Notes: generated by a model from the sequence alone, not told the origin. Numbered from the stretch's first letter, positions 32,772 through 42,592 are shown. The stretch: DNA of 64,000 nt from Ferruginibacter sp. (GCA_025963635.1 JAOQAK010000002.1:1-64000), one strand, 5' to 3'. Program-made: numbers and translations.

Positions 32772-35700
32772 ATGAAGAAAATCCTAATGTTGTGCTTTGC
32801 CTTCTTTGCCATGGCAACTATTATGGCACAAAACCAGAACGTAACTGGTAAAGTAACCGATGAAAAAGGGGCAGGCATCCCTAAAGCCTCCATTATTGTG
32901 AAAGGAGGTAAAACTGGAACATCAACGGATGAAAACGGGATGTTTAATCTCTCTGTTCCGGGTGCGGCAAAATCAATCCTTATATCCAGCCAGGGATATA
33001 TTGTTAAAGAGGTGGCCATCACGGGTGTACCTTTAAATATTACGCTTACAACATCTGTTTCAAGTATGGAGGAAGTGGTAGTTGTAGGTTATGGTACCCA
33101 GAAAAAAAGCGTAGTAACAGGCGCTATATCCAGCGTAAAAGCCAGTGATATAGATAACCAGCCAATCGTGCGCATTGAACAATTCCTGCAAGGTCGTGCT
33201 TCCGGTGTAACTATTGCCGCCAGCTCCGGACAACCTGGGGCATCCTCCACTTTAAGAATAAGGGGCACCACGTCTATCAATAATAGTGATCCTTTATACG
33301 TGGTGGACGGCATCCCTGTGGATATTGGAGGTATTGATTATCTTAATCCAAATGACATTGAATCGATCGAAGTTTTAAAAGATGCAGCCTCTGCAGCTAT
33401 CTATGGTGCACGTGCTGCGAGCGGCGTTATATTGGTAACTACCAAAAAAGGTAAAGCTGGAAAAACCATGTTAAGCTATAATGGCTACTATGGTACACAG
33501 GCTCCTTCCAAAAAACTTGACCTGTTGAATGCAACAGAATATGCAACCCTGCAAAATGAAGCTTCATTGGCAAGTGGAGGAGGTATTAAATTTGCTAATC
33601 CATCTGCGCTTGGAAAAGGAACTGATTGGCAGGCCCTTATTTTTAATAATAGTGCCAAAATACAGGATCACGAAATAAGCATCAGCGGCGGTAATGATAA
33701 GTCAACCTTTTATACTTCATTTGGCCTTTTTAGCCAGGAAGGAATTGTAGCCTCAGACATATCAGACTATAAAAGATTTAATTTCAGGTTTAATGGCATT
33801 CATAAGATAAACAAGTGGTTCTCACTGGGAACCAATATTGGCTATTCCCACATAAAAAGCCTGGGAATCGGGAACACCAATAGTGAATATGGCGGCCCAT
33901 TAAGCTCTGCCATTAACCTCGATCCAATTACACAATCAATTATTACAGACCCGTCTATAATTGCCTCAAGCTATGGCCTTGGCAGTACGGGTGGATTACC
34001 GGCAGTAACTGACGGCATGGGCAATCCTTATGGTATTTCAAAAATAGTTGGACAGGAAATGGCCAACCCTTTGGCTTATATAAAAAACCGCATTGGAAAC
34101 TATGGCTGGTCCGACAACCTGGTAGGCAACGCTTTTGTTGAAATAGAACCTGTGAAAGGACTTAAAATACGGTCGAACCTGGGAGCCAAGATTGCTTTTT
34201 GGGGTAATGAGAGTTTTTCCCCAACCTTTTATCTGAATGCATCAACTTCCAATGATGTCAATTCCTTCTACACCGAAAATGATCGCGGTCTAAATTATAC
34301 ATGGGAGAATACCGCTTCTTATACCCGCAATATTGCGGCTCATCATTTTACCGCTTTGGTTGGTACAGGTGCCTATTTGGATAATTACTTAAGCCGCAGA
34401 AGTGGGGTCACCTATAGAAAACTTTCCGTAAACACTTTCGAAGAAGCAAAATCTATGAATTTCGCAGTGCTTCCTGCCAACGTGTTAGGATGGGGCGGTG
34501 ATTATACACAGCATAAAGTAAGTTCTGTTTATGGACGTTTAACTTATGACTATGCAGAAAAGTATTTGTTTACCGGGATCATGCGCAGAGATGGATCCTC
34601 AAGGTTTGGCAGTAATAATAAATATGGTTACTTCCCGTCAGGTTCAGTTGGCTGGGTTGCCTCCAAAGAAAACTTCTGGCCTGAGAATAAGGTAGTAAGT
34701 TTCTTCAAATTACGTGGCTCTTATGGAGTTACAGGTAATGACAATATCGGAGATTTTCAATACGTGTCTACTATCACTGGTGGTAAAAACTACACTTTTG
34801 GTGCAACTGATTTGTACACAATAGGGAATAGTCCCAGCGGGCTCGCTAATCCTGATCTGAAATGGGAACAAACCAGCCAAACAGATATTGGATTTGAAGC
34901 TTCAATGTTCAAAAACTGGACTGTATCATTTGACTGGTACCAGAAAAAAACGACCGGAATGTTGCGGGTTGTGGATGTGCCATTATATGTTGGCGTAGGA
35001 GGTTACACCGGTAACGTTTGCAGTATGGATAATACAGGATTCGAGTTGGAACTTGGATTTCATAAAACCATTAGCAATGTAAAACTAGAGTTAAAAGGAA
35101 ATGTTTCTCATCTTAAAAATAACGTTAGTTTCCTTGGAAAGGGAATCGAATTCTTAGGTGGTGGAGCATCACTTCAATCCACTCAATATCCTTTGAGCCG
35201 CATTGCAATTGGGCATCCAATTGGTGCTTTCTACGGATTTGAAAGACTTGGTATTTTCCAAAATCAGGGCGAAGTGGATAGTTATGTAAGTAAAGCTGGC
35301 GCTAAAATACAACCGGTTGCCAAACCAGGCGATATTAAATGGGCTGATTTAAATGCCGATGGAACGATTAATGCAGATGATCGCACATTTATTGGCGACC
35401 CAACGCCGGACTGGTCATATGGATTTACTGCAAGTGCAGCTCTTAAAGGCTTTGACCTCGTAGTGTTTGGACAGGGTGTTGCAGGCAATGATATTTTTAA
35501 TGGGCTGCGTAGGTTGGATATTGCGAACGCAAACTGGACAACAAAAGCATTAAACCGTTGGACAGGAGCGGGTACTTCTAATGATTTTCCACGTTTAACC
35601 AATGATGATCCAAACCACAATTACAGTAACCCATCCACTTTCTATTTAGAAAAAGGAGACTATTTCCGTATCAAAGTTTTACAGCTAGGATATACATTAC

Positions 35701-35885
35701 CGTTTGCGCTCACTAATAAAGTGCTGGTACAAAAGGTTCGGGTATATGTTAGTGGAAATAATCTTTTGACACTTACCAACTACAGCGGTTACGATCCTGA
35801 AATTGGCGGTTCAAGTTATGGTATTGACCGTGGATACTATCCTCAGGCCCGTTCATTTACTGCAGGTTTAAACCTTACTTTTTAA
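32772..35885 (+). CDS. SusC/RagA-family TonB-dependent transporter of the glucan locus
   Basis: A 1037-residue SusC-type barrel. The signal peptide ends near MAQ (20). A carboxypeptidase-regulatory-like domain (VTGKVTDEKGAGIPKASIIV, about 24-105) precedes the plug (about 110-225), with EEVVVVGYGTQKKSVVTGAI, YVVDGIPVDIGG and AAIYGARAASGVILVTTKKG as family hallmarks. The barrel ends in the aromatic C-terminal strand AGLNLTF, the usual BAM signal. It should import oligosaccharides released by the GH16 and GH30 lipoproteins encoded downstream. The ATG overlaps the stop of a 4-codon leader frame (ATGA). The susD gene follows after 18 bases. Confidence 0.96.
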   Translation: MKKILMLCFAFFAMATIMAQNQNVTGKVTDEKGAGIPKASIIVKGGKTGTSTDENGMFNLSVPGAAKSILISSQGYIVKEVAITGVPLNITLTTSVSSMEEVVVVGYGTQKKSVVTGAISSVKASDIDNQPIVRIEQFLQGRASGVTIAASSGQPGASSTLRIRGTTSINNSDPLYVVDGIPVDIGGIDYLNPNDIESIEVLKDAASAAIYGARAASGVILVTTKKGKAGKTMLSYNGYYGTQAPSKKLDLLNATEYATLQNEASLASGGGIKFANPSALGKGTDWQALIFNNSAKIQDHEISISGGNDKSTFYTSFGLFSQEGIVASDISDYKRFNFRFNGIHKINKWFSLGTNIGYSHIKSLGIGNTNSEYGGPLSSAINLDPITQSIITDPSIIASSYGLGSTGGLPAVTDGMGNPYGISKIVGQEMANPLAYIKNRIGNYGWSDNLVGNAFVEIEPVKGLKIRSNLGAKIAFWGNESFSPTFYLNASTSNDVNSFYTENDRGLNYTWENTASYTRNIAAHHFTALVGTGAYLDNYLSRRSGVTYRKLSVNTFEEAKSMNFAVLPANVLGWGGDYTQHKVSSVYGRLTYDYAEKYLFTGIMRRDGSSRFGSNNKYGYFPSGSVGWVASKENFWPENKVVSFFKLRGSYGVTGNDNIGDFQYVSTITGGKNYTFGATDLYTIGNSPSGLANPDLKWEQTSQTDIGFEASMFKNWTVSFDWYQKKTTGMLRVVDVPLYVGVGGYTGNVCSMDNTGFELELGFHKTISNVKLELKGNVSHLKNNVSFLGKGIEFLGGGASLQSTQYPLSRIAIGHPIGAFYGFERLGIFQNQGEVDSYVSKAGAKIQPVAKPGDIKWADLNADGTINADDRTFIGDPTPDWSYGFTASAALKGFDLVVFGQGVAGNDIFNGLRRLDIANANWTTKALNRWTGAGTSNDFPRLTNDDPNHNYSNPSTFYLEKGDYFRIKVLQLGYTLPFALTNKVLVQKVRVYVSGNNLLTLTNYSGYDPEIGGSSYGIDRGYYPQARSFTAGLNLTF

Positions 35886-35903
35886 TTTTTTAAATCGTTC
35901 TTC

Positions 35904-37412
35904 ATGAAAAAATCAATTAAATATATAGCATTGTGTTTTGCGGCACTTCCACTATTAAACTCCTGTAAAAAGGATTTCCTCGACGTAAACCCAACCGGGG
36001 AAACCTCGCTGGAAAGCAATTATTATAAAAACGCCGCAGAAATTTTTAAAGGAGTAGTTGCCGCATATGATCCTTTAGGATCGGAAACCGGCGGCACTTA
36101 TTCGAGCAAACTAGGGCTGCTCAATACCGCTTCGGATGACTGTGGCGTTGGAGGCGGTAGCGCTACTGACCAGGCTTCGTGGGCCGTATGGGATAATTTT
36201 ACCATAAGCGTCGGTCAGGGACCGCAGGGCGATCTCTGGGGCAGAAATTATACAGGCATCTACCGTGCTAACCTTATCTTAAATAAGGTTGATGGTGTGA
36301 CCGACCTTAGCTCCGCAATGAAGGGAAGATATATAGCAGAAATGAAAGTATTGCGTGCTTACTACTACTTCGACCTGGTACGTTTATTTAAAAATGTGCC
36401 GTTAATTACCGCTCCAATACCAACAGCAGATATTTTTAATCTTGCCCAGGCTAAGCCGGAAGCTATTTATGCACAGATAGAAAAGGATCTCCAGGAGGCT
36501 ATTGCAGAAGCAAACCTGCCGGCTACTGTTCCGGCAAGTACAGAAGGCGGACGTATGACCAAGGGTACTGCCAAAGCTTTATTAGGCAAAGTGTTTTTAT
36601 ACGAAAAGAAGTGGGCTGAAGCAGCTGGGCAATTAGCGGATGTGAATGGAACTCCAGGTGGAACAAGTGCCTATGGATACAAACTACTATCTAATTTCGG
36701 CGACATCTTTAAACCTACTAATAAATTCAATAGCGAATCCATATTTGAAATAGTTCATACTGCACAGGCACGCCAGGATTGGGGCGGATGGGGAGCATTT
36801 GAAGGAAATGTTATGGTACAAATGGTAGGCCCAAGGAACTATGGTGGACCAACCTATGTAACCGGCTGGGGTTTTTGCCCGATAACTATGGACCTGGTAA
36901 ATGTAATTAAAAACGATCCACGATACCCGTATACAATAGCCAATGTTGATAGTATTGTGGCAGCTACGGCGGGCGGAGCATATGAGAAAGGATATCAGAA
37001 TACAGGTTATTTTATCGAAAAATATGCGCCAAAATTACAATATCGTTCTTCATTAGGCGGATTGGGCGACTTAAACTACCCGTATGATTATATTGAAATT
37101 CGTTTGGCAGATACTTATTTAATGGAAGCTGAGGCTTTAACCCAAAGCAATGCGAATGCAGGCAGGGCGAAGCAATTGATGGATGCAGTTCGTGCACGTG
37201 TAGGTTTGCCTGGTGTGCCGGTAACCTTACAATCTATTTACAATGAACGCAGACTGGAACTTGCCACCGAAGGCCATCGGTTCTTCGACCTTATCCGTAC
37301 TAACACTGCAGCAGCTGCCCTTACTGGTTTTACTGCCGGCAAAAATGAAGTGCTTCCTATACCATTAAGCGAAATAAATAATACCAAGCTTGTACAAAAT
37401 GCAGGGTATTAA
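35904..37412 (+). CDS. SusD/RagB-family glycan-binding lipoprotein
   Basis: A 502-residue surface lipoprotein; the lipobox LLNSC gives Cys 21, followed by KKDFLDVNPTGE. SusD signatures include MKVLRAYYYFDLVRLFKNVP near 145-165 and ERRLELATEGHRFFDLIRT near 440-458. It forms the hinged lid on the SusC barrel and binds the glycan, usually through surface aromatic residues. It lies between susC (18-base gap) and the PKD-like lipoprotein gene (24-base gap). Confidence 0.95.
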   Translation: MKKSIKYIALCFAALPLLNSCKKDFLDVNPTGETSLESNYYKNAAEIFKGVVAAYDPLGSETGGTYSSKLGLLNTASDDCGVGGGSATDQASWAVWDNFTISVGQGPQGDLWGRNYTGIYRANLILNKVDGVTDLSSAMKGRYIAEMKVLRAYYYFDLVRLFKNVPLITAPIPTADIFNLAQAKPEAIYAQIEKDLQEAIAEANLPATVPASTEGGRMTKGTAKALLGKVFLYEKKWAEAAGQLADVNGTPGGTSAYGYKLLSNFGDIFKPTNKFNSESIFEIVHTAQARQDWGGWGAFEGNVMVQMVGPRNYGGPTYVTGWGFCPITMDLVNVIKNDPRYPYTIANVDSIVAATAGGAYEKGYQNTGYFIEKYAPKLQYRSSLGGLGDLNYPYDYIEIRLADTYLMEAEALTQSNANAGRAKQLMDAVRARVGLPGVPVTLQSIYNERRLELATEGHRFFDLIRTNTAAAALTGFTAGKNEVLPIPLSEINNTKLVQNAGY

Positions 37413-37436
37413 TTTTTTATTATAAAAATAATTATC

Positions 37437-38342
37437 ATGACAAAAAATTTGAAACTAATAAGCTTTGCCATATTAGCAGCTTCGTTAACCATAATATCCT
37501 GTACGAAGGAGAAAATTGCTGGCTTAGGCGGTCTTCCCAGCGTGGATTTCGCAGCTGTTCCAGGAACAAATCCCAATAATATCACCCTGGTCAATAAATC
37601 AGCCACCTCAACTATCCCTTATTGGAGGATTGGAAATTCATCCACCCTGATAAAAGGGGATTCTGCAAAATACAGTTTCGTTTTTGCCGGTACTTACAAG
37701 GTTACGATGTTTGGTGCAGGCCACGGTGGACTTGATTCGATTACGAAAAGCATTGTTATCGCACAAAGTGATAATAATGCCTGTGTAAACACTCAACTCG
37801 GATTTTTAGCTGGCTGTACAAGTAAAAAATGGAAGCTAAATCCTGCAGGTGGCGCCTACAAAGTGGGCGATGCTGGTCCCGGTGCCGGAAATTGGTGGTC
37901 AAGCGGAGCGGGAGATGTTCCGACAAGGAGCTGCGAATTCAATGATGAATACACTTTTTCCTTTGACGCCAATGGCACATTCGTTTATGATAATAAAGGA
38001 GATTTTTTTGGCGACGGTTATTTAGGAAATAACACTGGCACATGTCAGCCATCTTCAAACTACACAGCTACACAGGCGCCCTGGGGTTCGGGAACGTTCA
38101 AATATAACTTTACGCAAAATGCAGGAGCCAACTCTTTGGGACAGCTAACAGTTATAGGCTTAGGCGCTCATATCGGCTTACAAAAAGTACGGAACGGTGG
38201 TGAAGTCACAAGCGGCCCCACCTCATCCATCACTTATGATATTTTATCTGCAACCCATGATCCTGCAGGATACGATATTATGACACTAGGTGTTAATATA
38301 GGTGGTTCAGGATGGTGGAGTTTTACATTGCGTTCTTTTTAA
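37437..38342 (+). CDS. PKD-like surface lipoprotein of the glucan locus
   Basis: A 301-residue lipoprotein, Cys at residue 22 (LTIISCTKE). The first 110 residues look like a PKD-type beta-sandwich (VDFAAVPGTNPNNITLVNKS; YSFVFAGTYKVTMFGAGHGG). The second part, from about CTSKKWKLNPAG, is rich in Trp, Gly and Asn (GAGNWWSSGAGDVP), suggesting carbohydrate binding. Lipoproteins in this operon position (after SusD, before the hydrolases) are usually surface glycan-binding proteins. No catalytic residues are recognisable. The function is inferred from position and composition. Confidence 0.7.
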   Translation: MTKNLKLISFAILAASLTIISCTKEKIAGLGGLPSVDFAAVPGTNPNNITLVNKSATSTIPYWRIGNSSTLIKGDSAKYSFVFAGTYKVTMFGAGHGGLDSITKSIVIAQSDNNACVNTQLGFLAGCTSKKWKLNPAGGAYKVGDAGPGAGNWWSSGAGDVPTRSCEFNDEYTFSFDANGTFVYDNKGDFFGDGYLGNNTGTCQPSSNYTATQAPWGSGTFKYNFTQNAGANSLGQLTVIGLGAHIGLQKVRNGGEVTSGPTSSITYDILSATHDPAGYDIMTLGVNIGGSGWWSFTLRSF

Positions 38343-38360
38343 TTCTATAATAACGTGTAC

Positions 38361-39563
38361 ATGAAAAAGGCATTCAATGTAAGTACTGCAGTCGTTTTGT
38401 TGACGCTTTTGTATATATCCTCTTCCTGTAAAAAGGCAGGTGATCCGGCACCTACTCCGGTGACATCGTCGCCAGTACTTACCTGCCCGGATGTATCTGT
38501 TAACAGAACCTCTTCGGCGGCAGTTTTGCGTTTTTATGTTAATCTTAGTGCAACAAGCACAAGCGAGGCCTCAGCAAAATACAGTCTGGTTCCCGGCACG
38601 GCACTTGCGCCGCGGGATTTTCCAGCAGCAGCCGGGATAGTCTCCATTGTTGCTGGTCAAAGTATGGGTTACATCGATGTGCCGATAACCGGCGATAGTT
38701 TACGTCAGCCTGATTTGCAATTTTCTGTTCAATTTAGTGAGCCCAAAAACTGTACTCTTGGAACAACTTCCGCCAAAGGAACCATTGTTACAATGAACGG
38801 CACTTACCTTACTACCGACGATGCAGGCTTTTCAACGCCGCTCATTTATCCAGGGTACAGTCTTATCTGGAGCGATGAATTTACCGGTAGTTCGATCAAC
38901 CAAAGCAACTGGAACTTTGAAAGTGGCGGTAGTGGCTGGGGCAATCACGAACTTGAATATTATACCGCCCGTGCTCAAAACGCTTTTCAATCCAACGGAA
39001 AGTTGATTATTGAAGCGAGGAGTGAGGCATTCGGAGGAAACCTGTATACCTCAGCAAGAATGACCACCCAAAATAAAAAGCAGTTTAAATTCGGACGCAT
39101 TGATATCAGGGCAAAACTGCCGGTCACGAAAGGTATGTGGCCGGCGCTGTGGATGCTGGGAGCCAATATCTCTACTGTACCGTGGCCTGCCTGTGGAGAA
39201 ACAGATATTATGGAGGTAGTGGGTAGCGACCCGAGAAAATTGGTGGGCACCGGTCATTATGCGAATTCTGCAGGCGCACATGATTCAAGGGGCAGCAGTG
39301 TGTCCTTAACAGGAGAAGACTTTTCGCAAAAATTTCATGTATTTAGTATTATCTGGCAATTGGATTCGATCAAATGGCTGTTGGACGACCAGGTGTATTA
39401 CACAATGACAAAGTCTTCAACCGGTACCAACAATTATCCTTTTAACAATGATTCCTTTTTTATTGTAAATGTTGCCGTGGGCGGTGATTGGCCGGGGCCA
39501 CCTGATGGAACTACCAATTTTCCGCAGAGGATGTTTGTTGATTATATCAGGGTATTTCAATAG
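38361..39563 (+). CDS. GH16-family endo-beta-glucanase (laminarinase type), lipoprotein
   Basis: A 400-residue lipoprotein, Cys at residue 23 (YISSSCKKAG). An N-terminal domain (about 35-145) resembles Calx-beta-type sandwiches. The GH16 domain starts at LIWSDEFTGSSIN (about 170) and continues with WGNHELEYYT and MWPALWMLG. The catalytic signature is E280-T-D282-I-M-E285, with Glu nucleophile, helper Asp and Glu acid/base intact. ExDxxE without the bulge and the tryptophan-rich WPALWMLG are typical of beta-1,3-glucanases. It would cut the backbone of laminarin-like glucan at the cell surface. The ATG at 38361 is preferred over a GTG two codons upstream. A terminator hairpin lies 24 bases after the stop. 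Confidence 0.92.
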   Translation: MKKAFNVSTAVVLLTLLYISSSCKKAGDPAPTPVTSSPVLTCPDVSVNRTSSAAVLRFYVNLSATSTSEASAKYSLVPGTALAPRDFPAAAGIVSIVAGQSMGYIDVPITGDSLRQPDLQFSVQFSEPKNCTLGTTSAKGTIVTMNGTYLTTDDAGFSTPLIYPGYSLIWSDEFTGSSINQSNWNFESGGSGWGNHELEYYTARAQNAFQSNGKLIIEARSEAFGGNLYTSARMTTQNKKQFKFGRIDIRAKLPVTKGMWPALWMLGANISTVPWPACGETDIMEVVGSDPRKLVGTGHYANSAGAHDSRGSSVSLTGEDFSQKFHVFSIIWQLDSIKWLLDDQVYYTMTKSSTGTNNYPFNNDSFFIVNVAVGGDWPGPPDGTTNFPQRMFVDYIRVFQ

Positions 39564-39587
39564 GCCCAAAAGCAAATGGAATTTAGC

Positions 39588-39631
39588 AGAAGGTGTGGTT
39601 GAAATCCTTTTTTGATCACACCTTCTTTTTT
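39588..39631 (+). terminator. Intrinsic terminator/attenuator inside the glucan operon
   Basis: AGAAGGTGTG (39588-39597) and CACACCTTCT (39617-39626) form a perfect 10-bp stem with a 19-base loop, directly followed by TTTTTAATG. It has the full layout of an intrinsic terminator between the GH16 and first GH30 genes, 22 bases before the GH30 ATG. No TAnnTTTG promoter follows it, so GH30 expression depends on read-through or on a promoter inside GH16. Confidence 0.75.
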
Positions 39632-39652
39632 AATGTTATACAAAATGTGTCT

Positions 39653-41116
39653 ATGAAACGTAGAAGAATTTTATTGTTGTTACTGTTGTGCCCGGTTTTC
39701 TTTTTTGCTGCATGCACTAAAAGTACGCCGGACCCGGTGGTAACATTGCCAGTTCCACCTGCACCACCAGTACCACCGATAGTTACCGGTACCAATGATG
39801 TTGATTTTTGGCTAACAAAAGGAGATCAAACTGTTCTGTTGCAAAAGCAAACGGATATACTTTCTTTTGGAACCCTTGCAAATTCCAATGTGTCTATTAC
39901 TGTGGATACAACACAGGTGATGCAAACCATTGATGGCTTTGGATTTACCCTAACAGGGGGAAGCGCCACATTGATCAATGGTTTGAATAGCGCCGATAAA
40001 ACGACTTTGTTACAGGAATTGTTTGGCACGGGAGCAAACTCAATCGGTATTAGTTATTTACGCATCAGCATCGGTGCTTCCGATCTCAGTGCCGCCCCAT
40101 TTACCTACGACGATTTGCCGGCAGGACAAACGGATCTATCGCTGGGCAATTTTACTTTAACTGCAGAGCGAACGGATCTTATACCTGTTTTGAAAGCGAT
40201 CATTGCAATTAATCCGGCAATTAAAATTTTAGGTTCTCCATGGTCGCCGCCAACATGGATGAAGGACATCAATAGTTTTATTGGGGGCAGTTTGAAACCG
40301 CAATATTATGATGTATATGCAAAGTATTTTGTAAAGTATATCCAGCAAATGAAGACTGAAGGAATTACAATAGATGCGATCACGATACAAAACGAGCCGC
40401 TGTATGGTGGTAATAATCCAAGCATGTTAATGAGTGCCGCTCAACAGGCGGAATTTATTAAAACCAACCTGGGCCCCGCATTCCAGGCAAACAGCATCGC
40501 CACAAAAATTATTTTATACGATCATAACTGCGACCGCACGGATTACCCGATCGCTGTTTTAAACGATGCTGCGGCAAGGCCGTATGTGAATGGTTCCGCA
40601 TTTCATTTATATGGGGGCGTGATCAGTGCTTTATCAATTGTGCATGATGCATACCCGGACAAGAAACTTTATTTCACAGAACAATACACTGCATCCACCG
40701 GCGATTTTGGCGGGGATTTAAAGTGGCATGTAAAAAATGTAATTATTGGTTCCATGCGAAACTGGAGTTGTAATGCGCTGGAATGGAATCTTGCCAATGA
40801 TGGTTACTACGGGCCGCATACAAACGGGGGCTGCACTACCTGCAAGGGCGCACTCACAATTGGGGGTTCGATTACGCGGAATGTTGCTTATTATATTGTT
40901 GCGCACGCTTCCAAGTTTGTACCGGCAAATTCGGTTCGGATCGGCAGCAATGTTTCCACCGAACTTCAAACAGCAGCGTTTAAAACACCTTCCGGAAGCA
41001 AGGTATTAATTGTTGAAAACGACGGAGCCGCGTCAGTGGCATTTAACGTAAAGTTTAATAATAAATGGATTACTACTGCTTTGCCTGCAGGCGCAGTGGG
41101 AACCTATACATGGTAA
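39653..41116 (+). CDS. GH30-family beta-glycosidase, lipoprotein (first copy)
   Basis: A 487-residue lipoprotein, Cys at residue 21 (FFFAACTKS), followed by a Pro-rich linker (VTLPVPPAPPVPPIV). The GH30 (beta/alpha)8 barrel shows QTIDGFGFTLTGGSA, SPWSPPTWMK, the acid/base E248 in IQNEPLYGG and the nucleophile E343 in YFTEQYTAS. A C-terminal beta-sandwich ends the protein. GH30 subfamilies cut beta-1,6-glucan, glucosylceramide or related links; beta-1,6-glucan branches fit the GH16 neighbour. The ATG at 39653 is chosen because it gives a lipoprotein signal peptide; a frame open 20 codons further upstream runs through the terminator. The second GH30 gene follows after 18 bases. Confidence 0.92.
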   Translation: MKRRRILLLLLLCPVFFFAACTKSTPDPVVTLPVPPAPPVPPIVTGTNDVDFWLTKGDQTVLLQKQTDILSFGTLANSNVSITVDTTQVMQTIDGFGFTLTGGSATLINGLNSADKTTLLQELFGTGANSIGISYLRISIGASDLSAAPFTYDDLPAGQTDLSLGNFTLTAERTDLIPVLKAIIAINPAIKILGSPWSPPTWMKDINSFIGGSLKPQYYDVYAKYFVKYIQQMKTEGITIDAITIQNEPLYGGNNPSMLMSAAQQAEFIKTNLGPAFQANSIATKIILYDHNCDRTDYPIAVLNDAAARPYVNGSAFHLYGGVISALSIVHDAYPDKKLYFTEQYTASTGDFGGDLKWHVKNVIIGSMRNWSCNALEWNLANDGYYGPHTNGGCTTCKGALTIGGSITRNVAYYIVAHASKFVPANSVRIGSNVSTELQTAAFKTPSGSKVLIVENDGAASVAFNVKFNNKWITTALPAGAVGTYTW

Positions 41117-41134
41117 TAAAATGAAATTTATTTT

Positions 41135-42592
41135 ATGAAAAACATATATTCCGGCAGCTTGCTGTTGCTGTTAGCGGGTTGCATGTCAACTAACCCGGAT
41201 GCTTCTTCTGGAAACATCTTTTCCACGGAAGGGAAGAAAGTAATTGTGTATACCACGGCCGATAGTACGGCTTTTCGGGTGACCGCTACCGACACGGTGC
41301 AATTCAAAAACCTACCGCAGCCGGTAGAAACCCAGGTATGTGTATTTGTAGATCCTACAAAAGTTTACCAGACATTTCTTGGTATTGGAGGAGCGATCAC
41401 AGATGCTTCGGCTGAAGTGTTTGCCAAACTGCCAAAAGAAAAGCAAACCGAGTTCCTGCAGTCGTACTATGATGTGAGTAAAGGCATTGGATATTCACTC
41501 GCCAGGACCAATATCAATAGCTGCGATTTTAGCAGCGATAATTACACTTATGTAACCGACAGGGATTTTACCCTGCAATCTTTTAATGTTGCCCACGACA
41601 AGCAATTTCGTATTCCACTTATTAAACAGGCGATTGCGGCTGCAGGCGGTGAACTAACGATGTTTGTTAGTCCGTGGAGCCCCCCCGCCTGGATGAAAGA
41701 CAATAACGACATGTTGCACGGCGGCAAGCTCAAAGCAGAATTTTACCAGCCTTGGGCCAATTACTACGCAAAATTTATTAATGCCTATGAAAAAGAGGGG
41801 ATACCTGTTTGGGGTATGTCTGTTCAGAATGAGCCGATGGCTACCCAAAGATGGGAGTCATGTGTTTATACAGCCGAAGACGAAAGAGACTTTCTCAAAA
41901 AATACCTGGGACCAACGATGGAAAAAGAAGGCCTGGGAGATAAAAAAATAATTGTATGGGATCATAACCGCGACCTGATGTTTCAAAGGGCGGATGTAAT
42001 CTTCAACGATCCGGATGCGGCCAAATATGCCTGGGGCATGGGTTTTCACTGGTACGAGAGCTGGAGCGGCGGAGAAGATGTGTATAATAATGTTGCCCGG
42101 GTGCATGAAGCATGGCCCGAAAAAAATCTCATGTTTACAGAAGGATGTGCAGAGAAGTTTATTCCCGAGCAAATTCGTAGCTGGGCTTTGGGAGAAAGGT
42201 ATGGCAGGTCGATGATCAATGATTTTAATAATGGTACCGTTGGCTGGACAGACTGGAATATTTTGCTGGATGAGCAAGGCGGCCCAAATCATGCGAAGAA
42301 CTTTTGCTTTGCGCCGGTGCATGCCAATACAAAAACAGGCGAGCTTATTTATACAAGCGCCTATTACTATATCGGGCAGTTCTCTAAGTTTATCAGGCCC
42401 GGAGCGAAGCGCATCAGCAGCGTTGCCAGCAGGAGCCATTTGCTTACCACGGCATTTCTAAACACGGATGGAAAGATTGCCGTAGTGGTGATGAATACCG
42501 GCAACAAAACTTCTCCTGTTAACTTATGGATCAGGAACAAAGCTGCGGAGACGATTATACTGCCGCATTCAATTGTTACAATGGTATTGTAA
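41135..42592 (+). CDS. GH30-family beta-glycosidase, lipoprotein (second copy)
   Basis: A 485-residue lipoprotein with a short signal peptide and Cys at about residue 16 (LLLLAGCMSTN). GH30 signatures: FLGIGGAITDASAEVFA, SPWSPPAWMKDN, acid/base E233 in VQNEPMATQRWESC and nucleophile E336 in LMFTEGCAEKF. It resembles glucosylceramidase-type GH30 (beta-glucosidase or beta-1,6-glucanase) more closely than the first copy does. The two GH30 proteins differ clearly throughout, so they are distinct paralogues, not a recent duplication, and may act on different chain lengths. It is the last gene of the operon and is followed by a terminator at 42646-42677. Confidence 0.93.
   Translation: MKNIYSGSLLLLLAGCMSTNPDASSGNIFSTEGKKVIVYTTADSTAFRVTATDTVQFKNLPQPVETQVCVFVDPTKVYQTFLGIGGAITDASAEVFAKLPKEKQTEFLQSYYDVSKGIGYSLARTNINSCDFSSDNYTYVTDRDFTLQSFNVAHDKQFRIPLIKQAIAAAGGELTMFVSPWSPPAWMKDNNDMLHGGKLKAEFYQPWANYYAKFINAYEKEGIPVWGMSVQNEPMATQRWESCVYTAEDERDFLKKYLGPTMEKEGLGDKKIIVWDHNRDLMFQRADVIFNDPDAAKYAWGMGFHWYESWSGGEDVYNNVARVHEAWPEKNLMFTEGCAEKFIPEQIRSWALGERYGRSMINDFNNGTVGWTDWNILLDEQGGPNHAKNFCFAPVHANTKTGELIYTSAYYYIGQFSKFIRPGAKRISSVASRSHLLTTAFLNTDGKIAVVVMNTGNKTSPVNLWIRNKAAETIILPHSIVTMVL

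Noticed and set aside
41858-42439. 193-codon minus-strand frame opposite the second GH30
   Set aside because: It is antisense to a gene with intact catalytic motifs and has no recognisable features.
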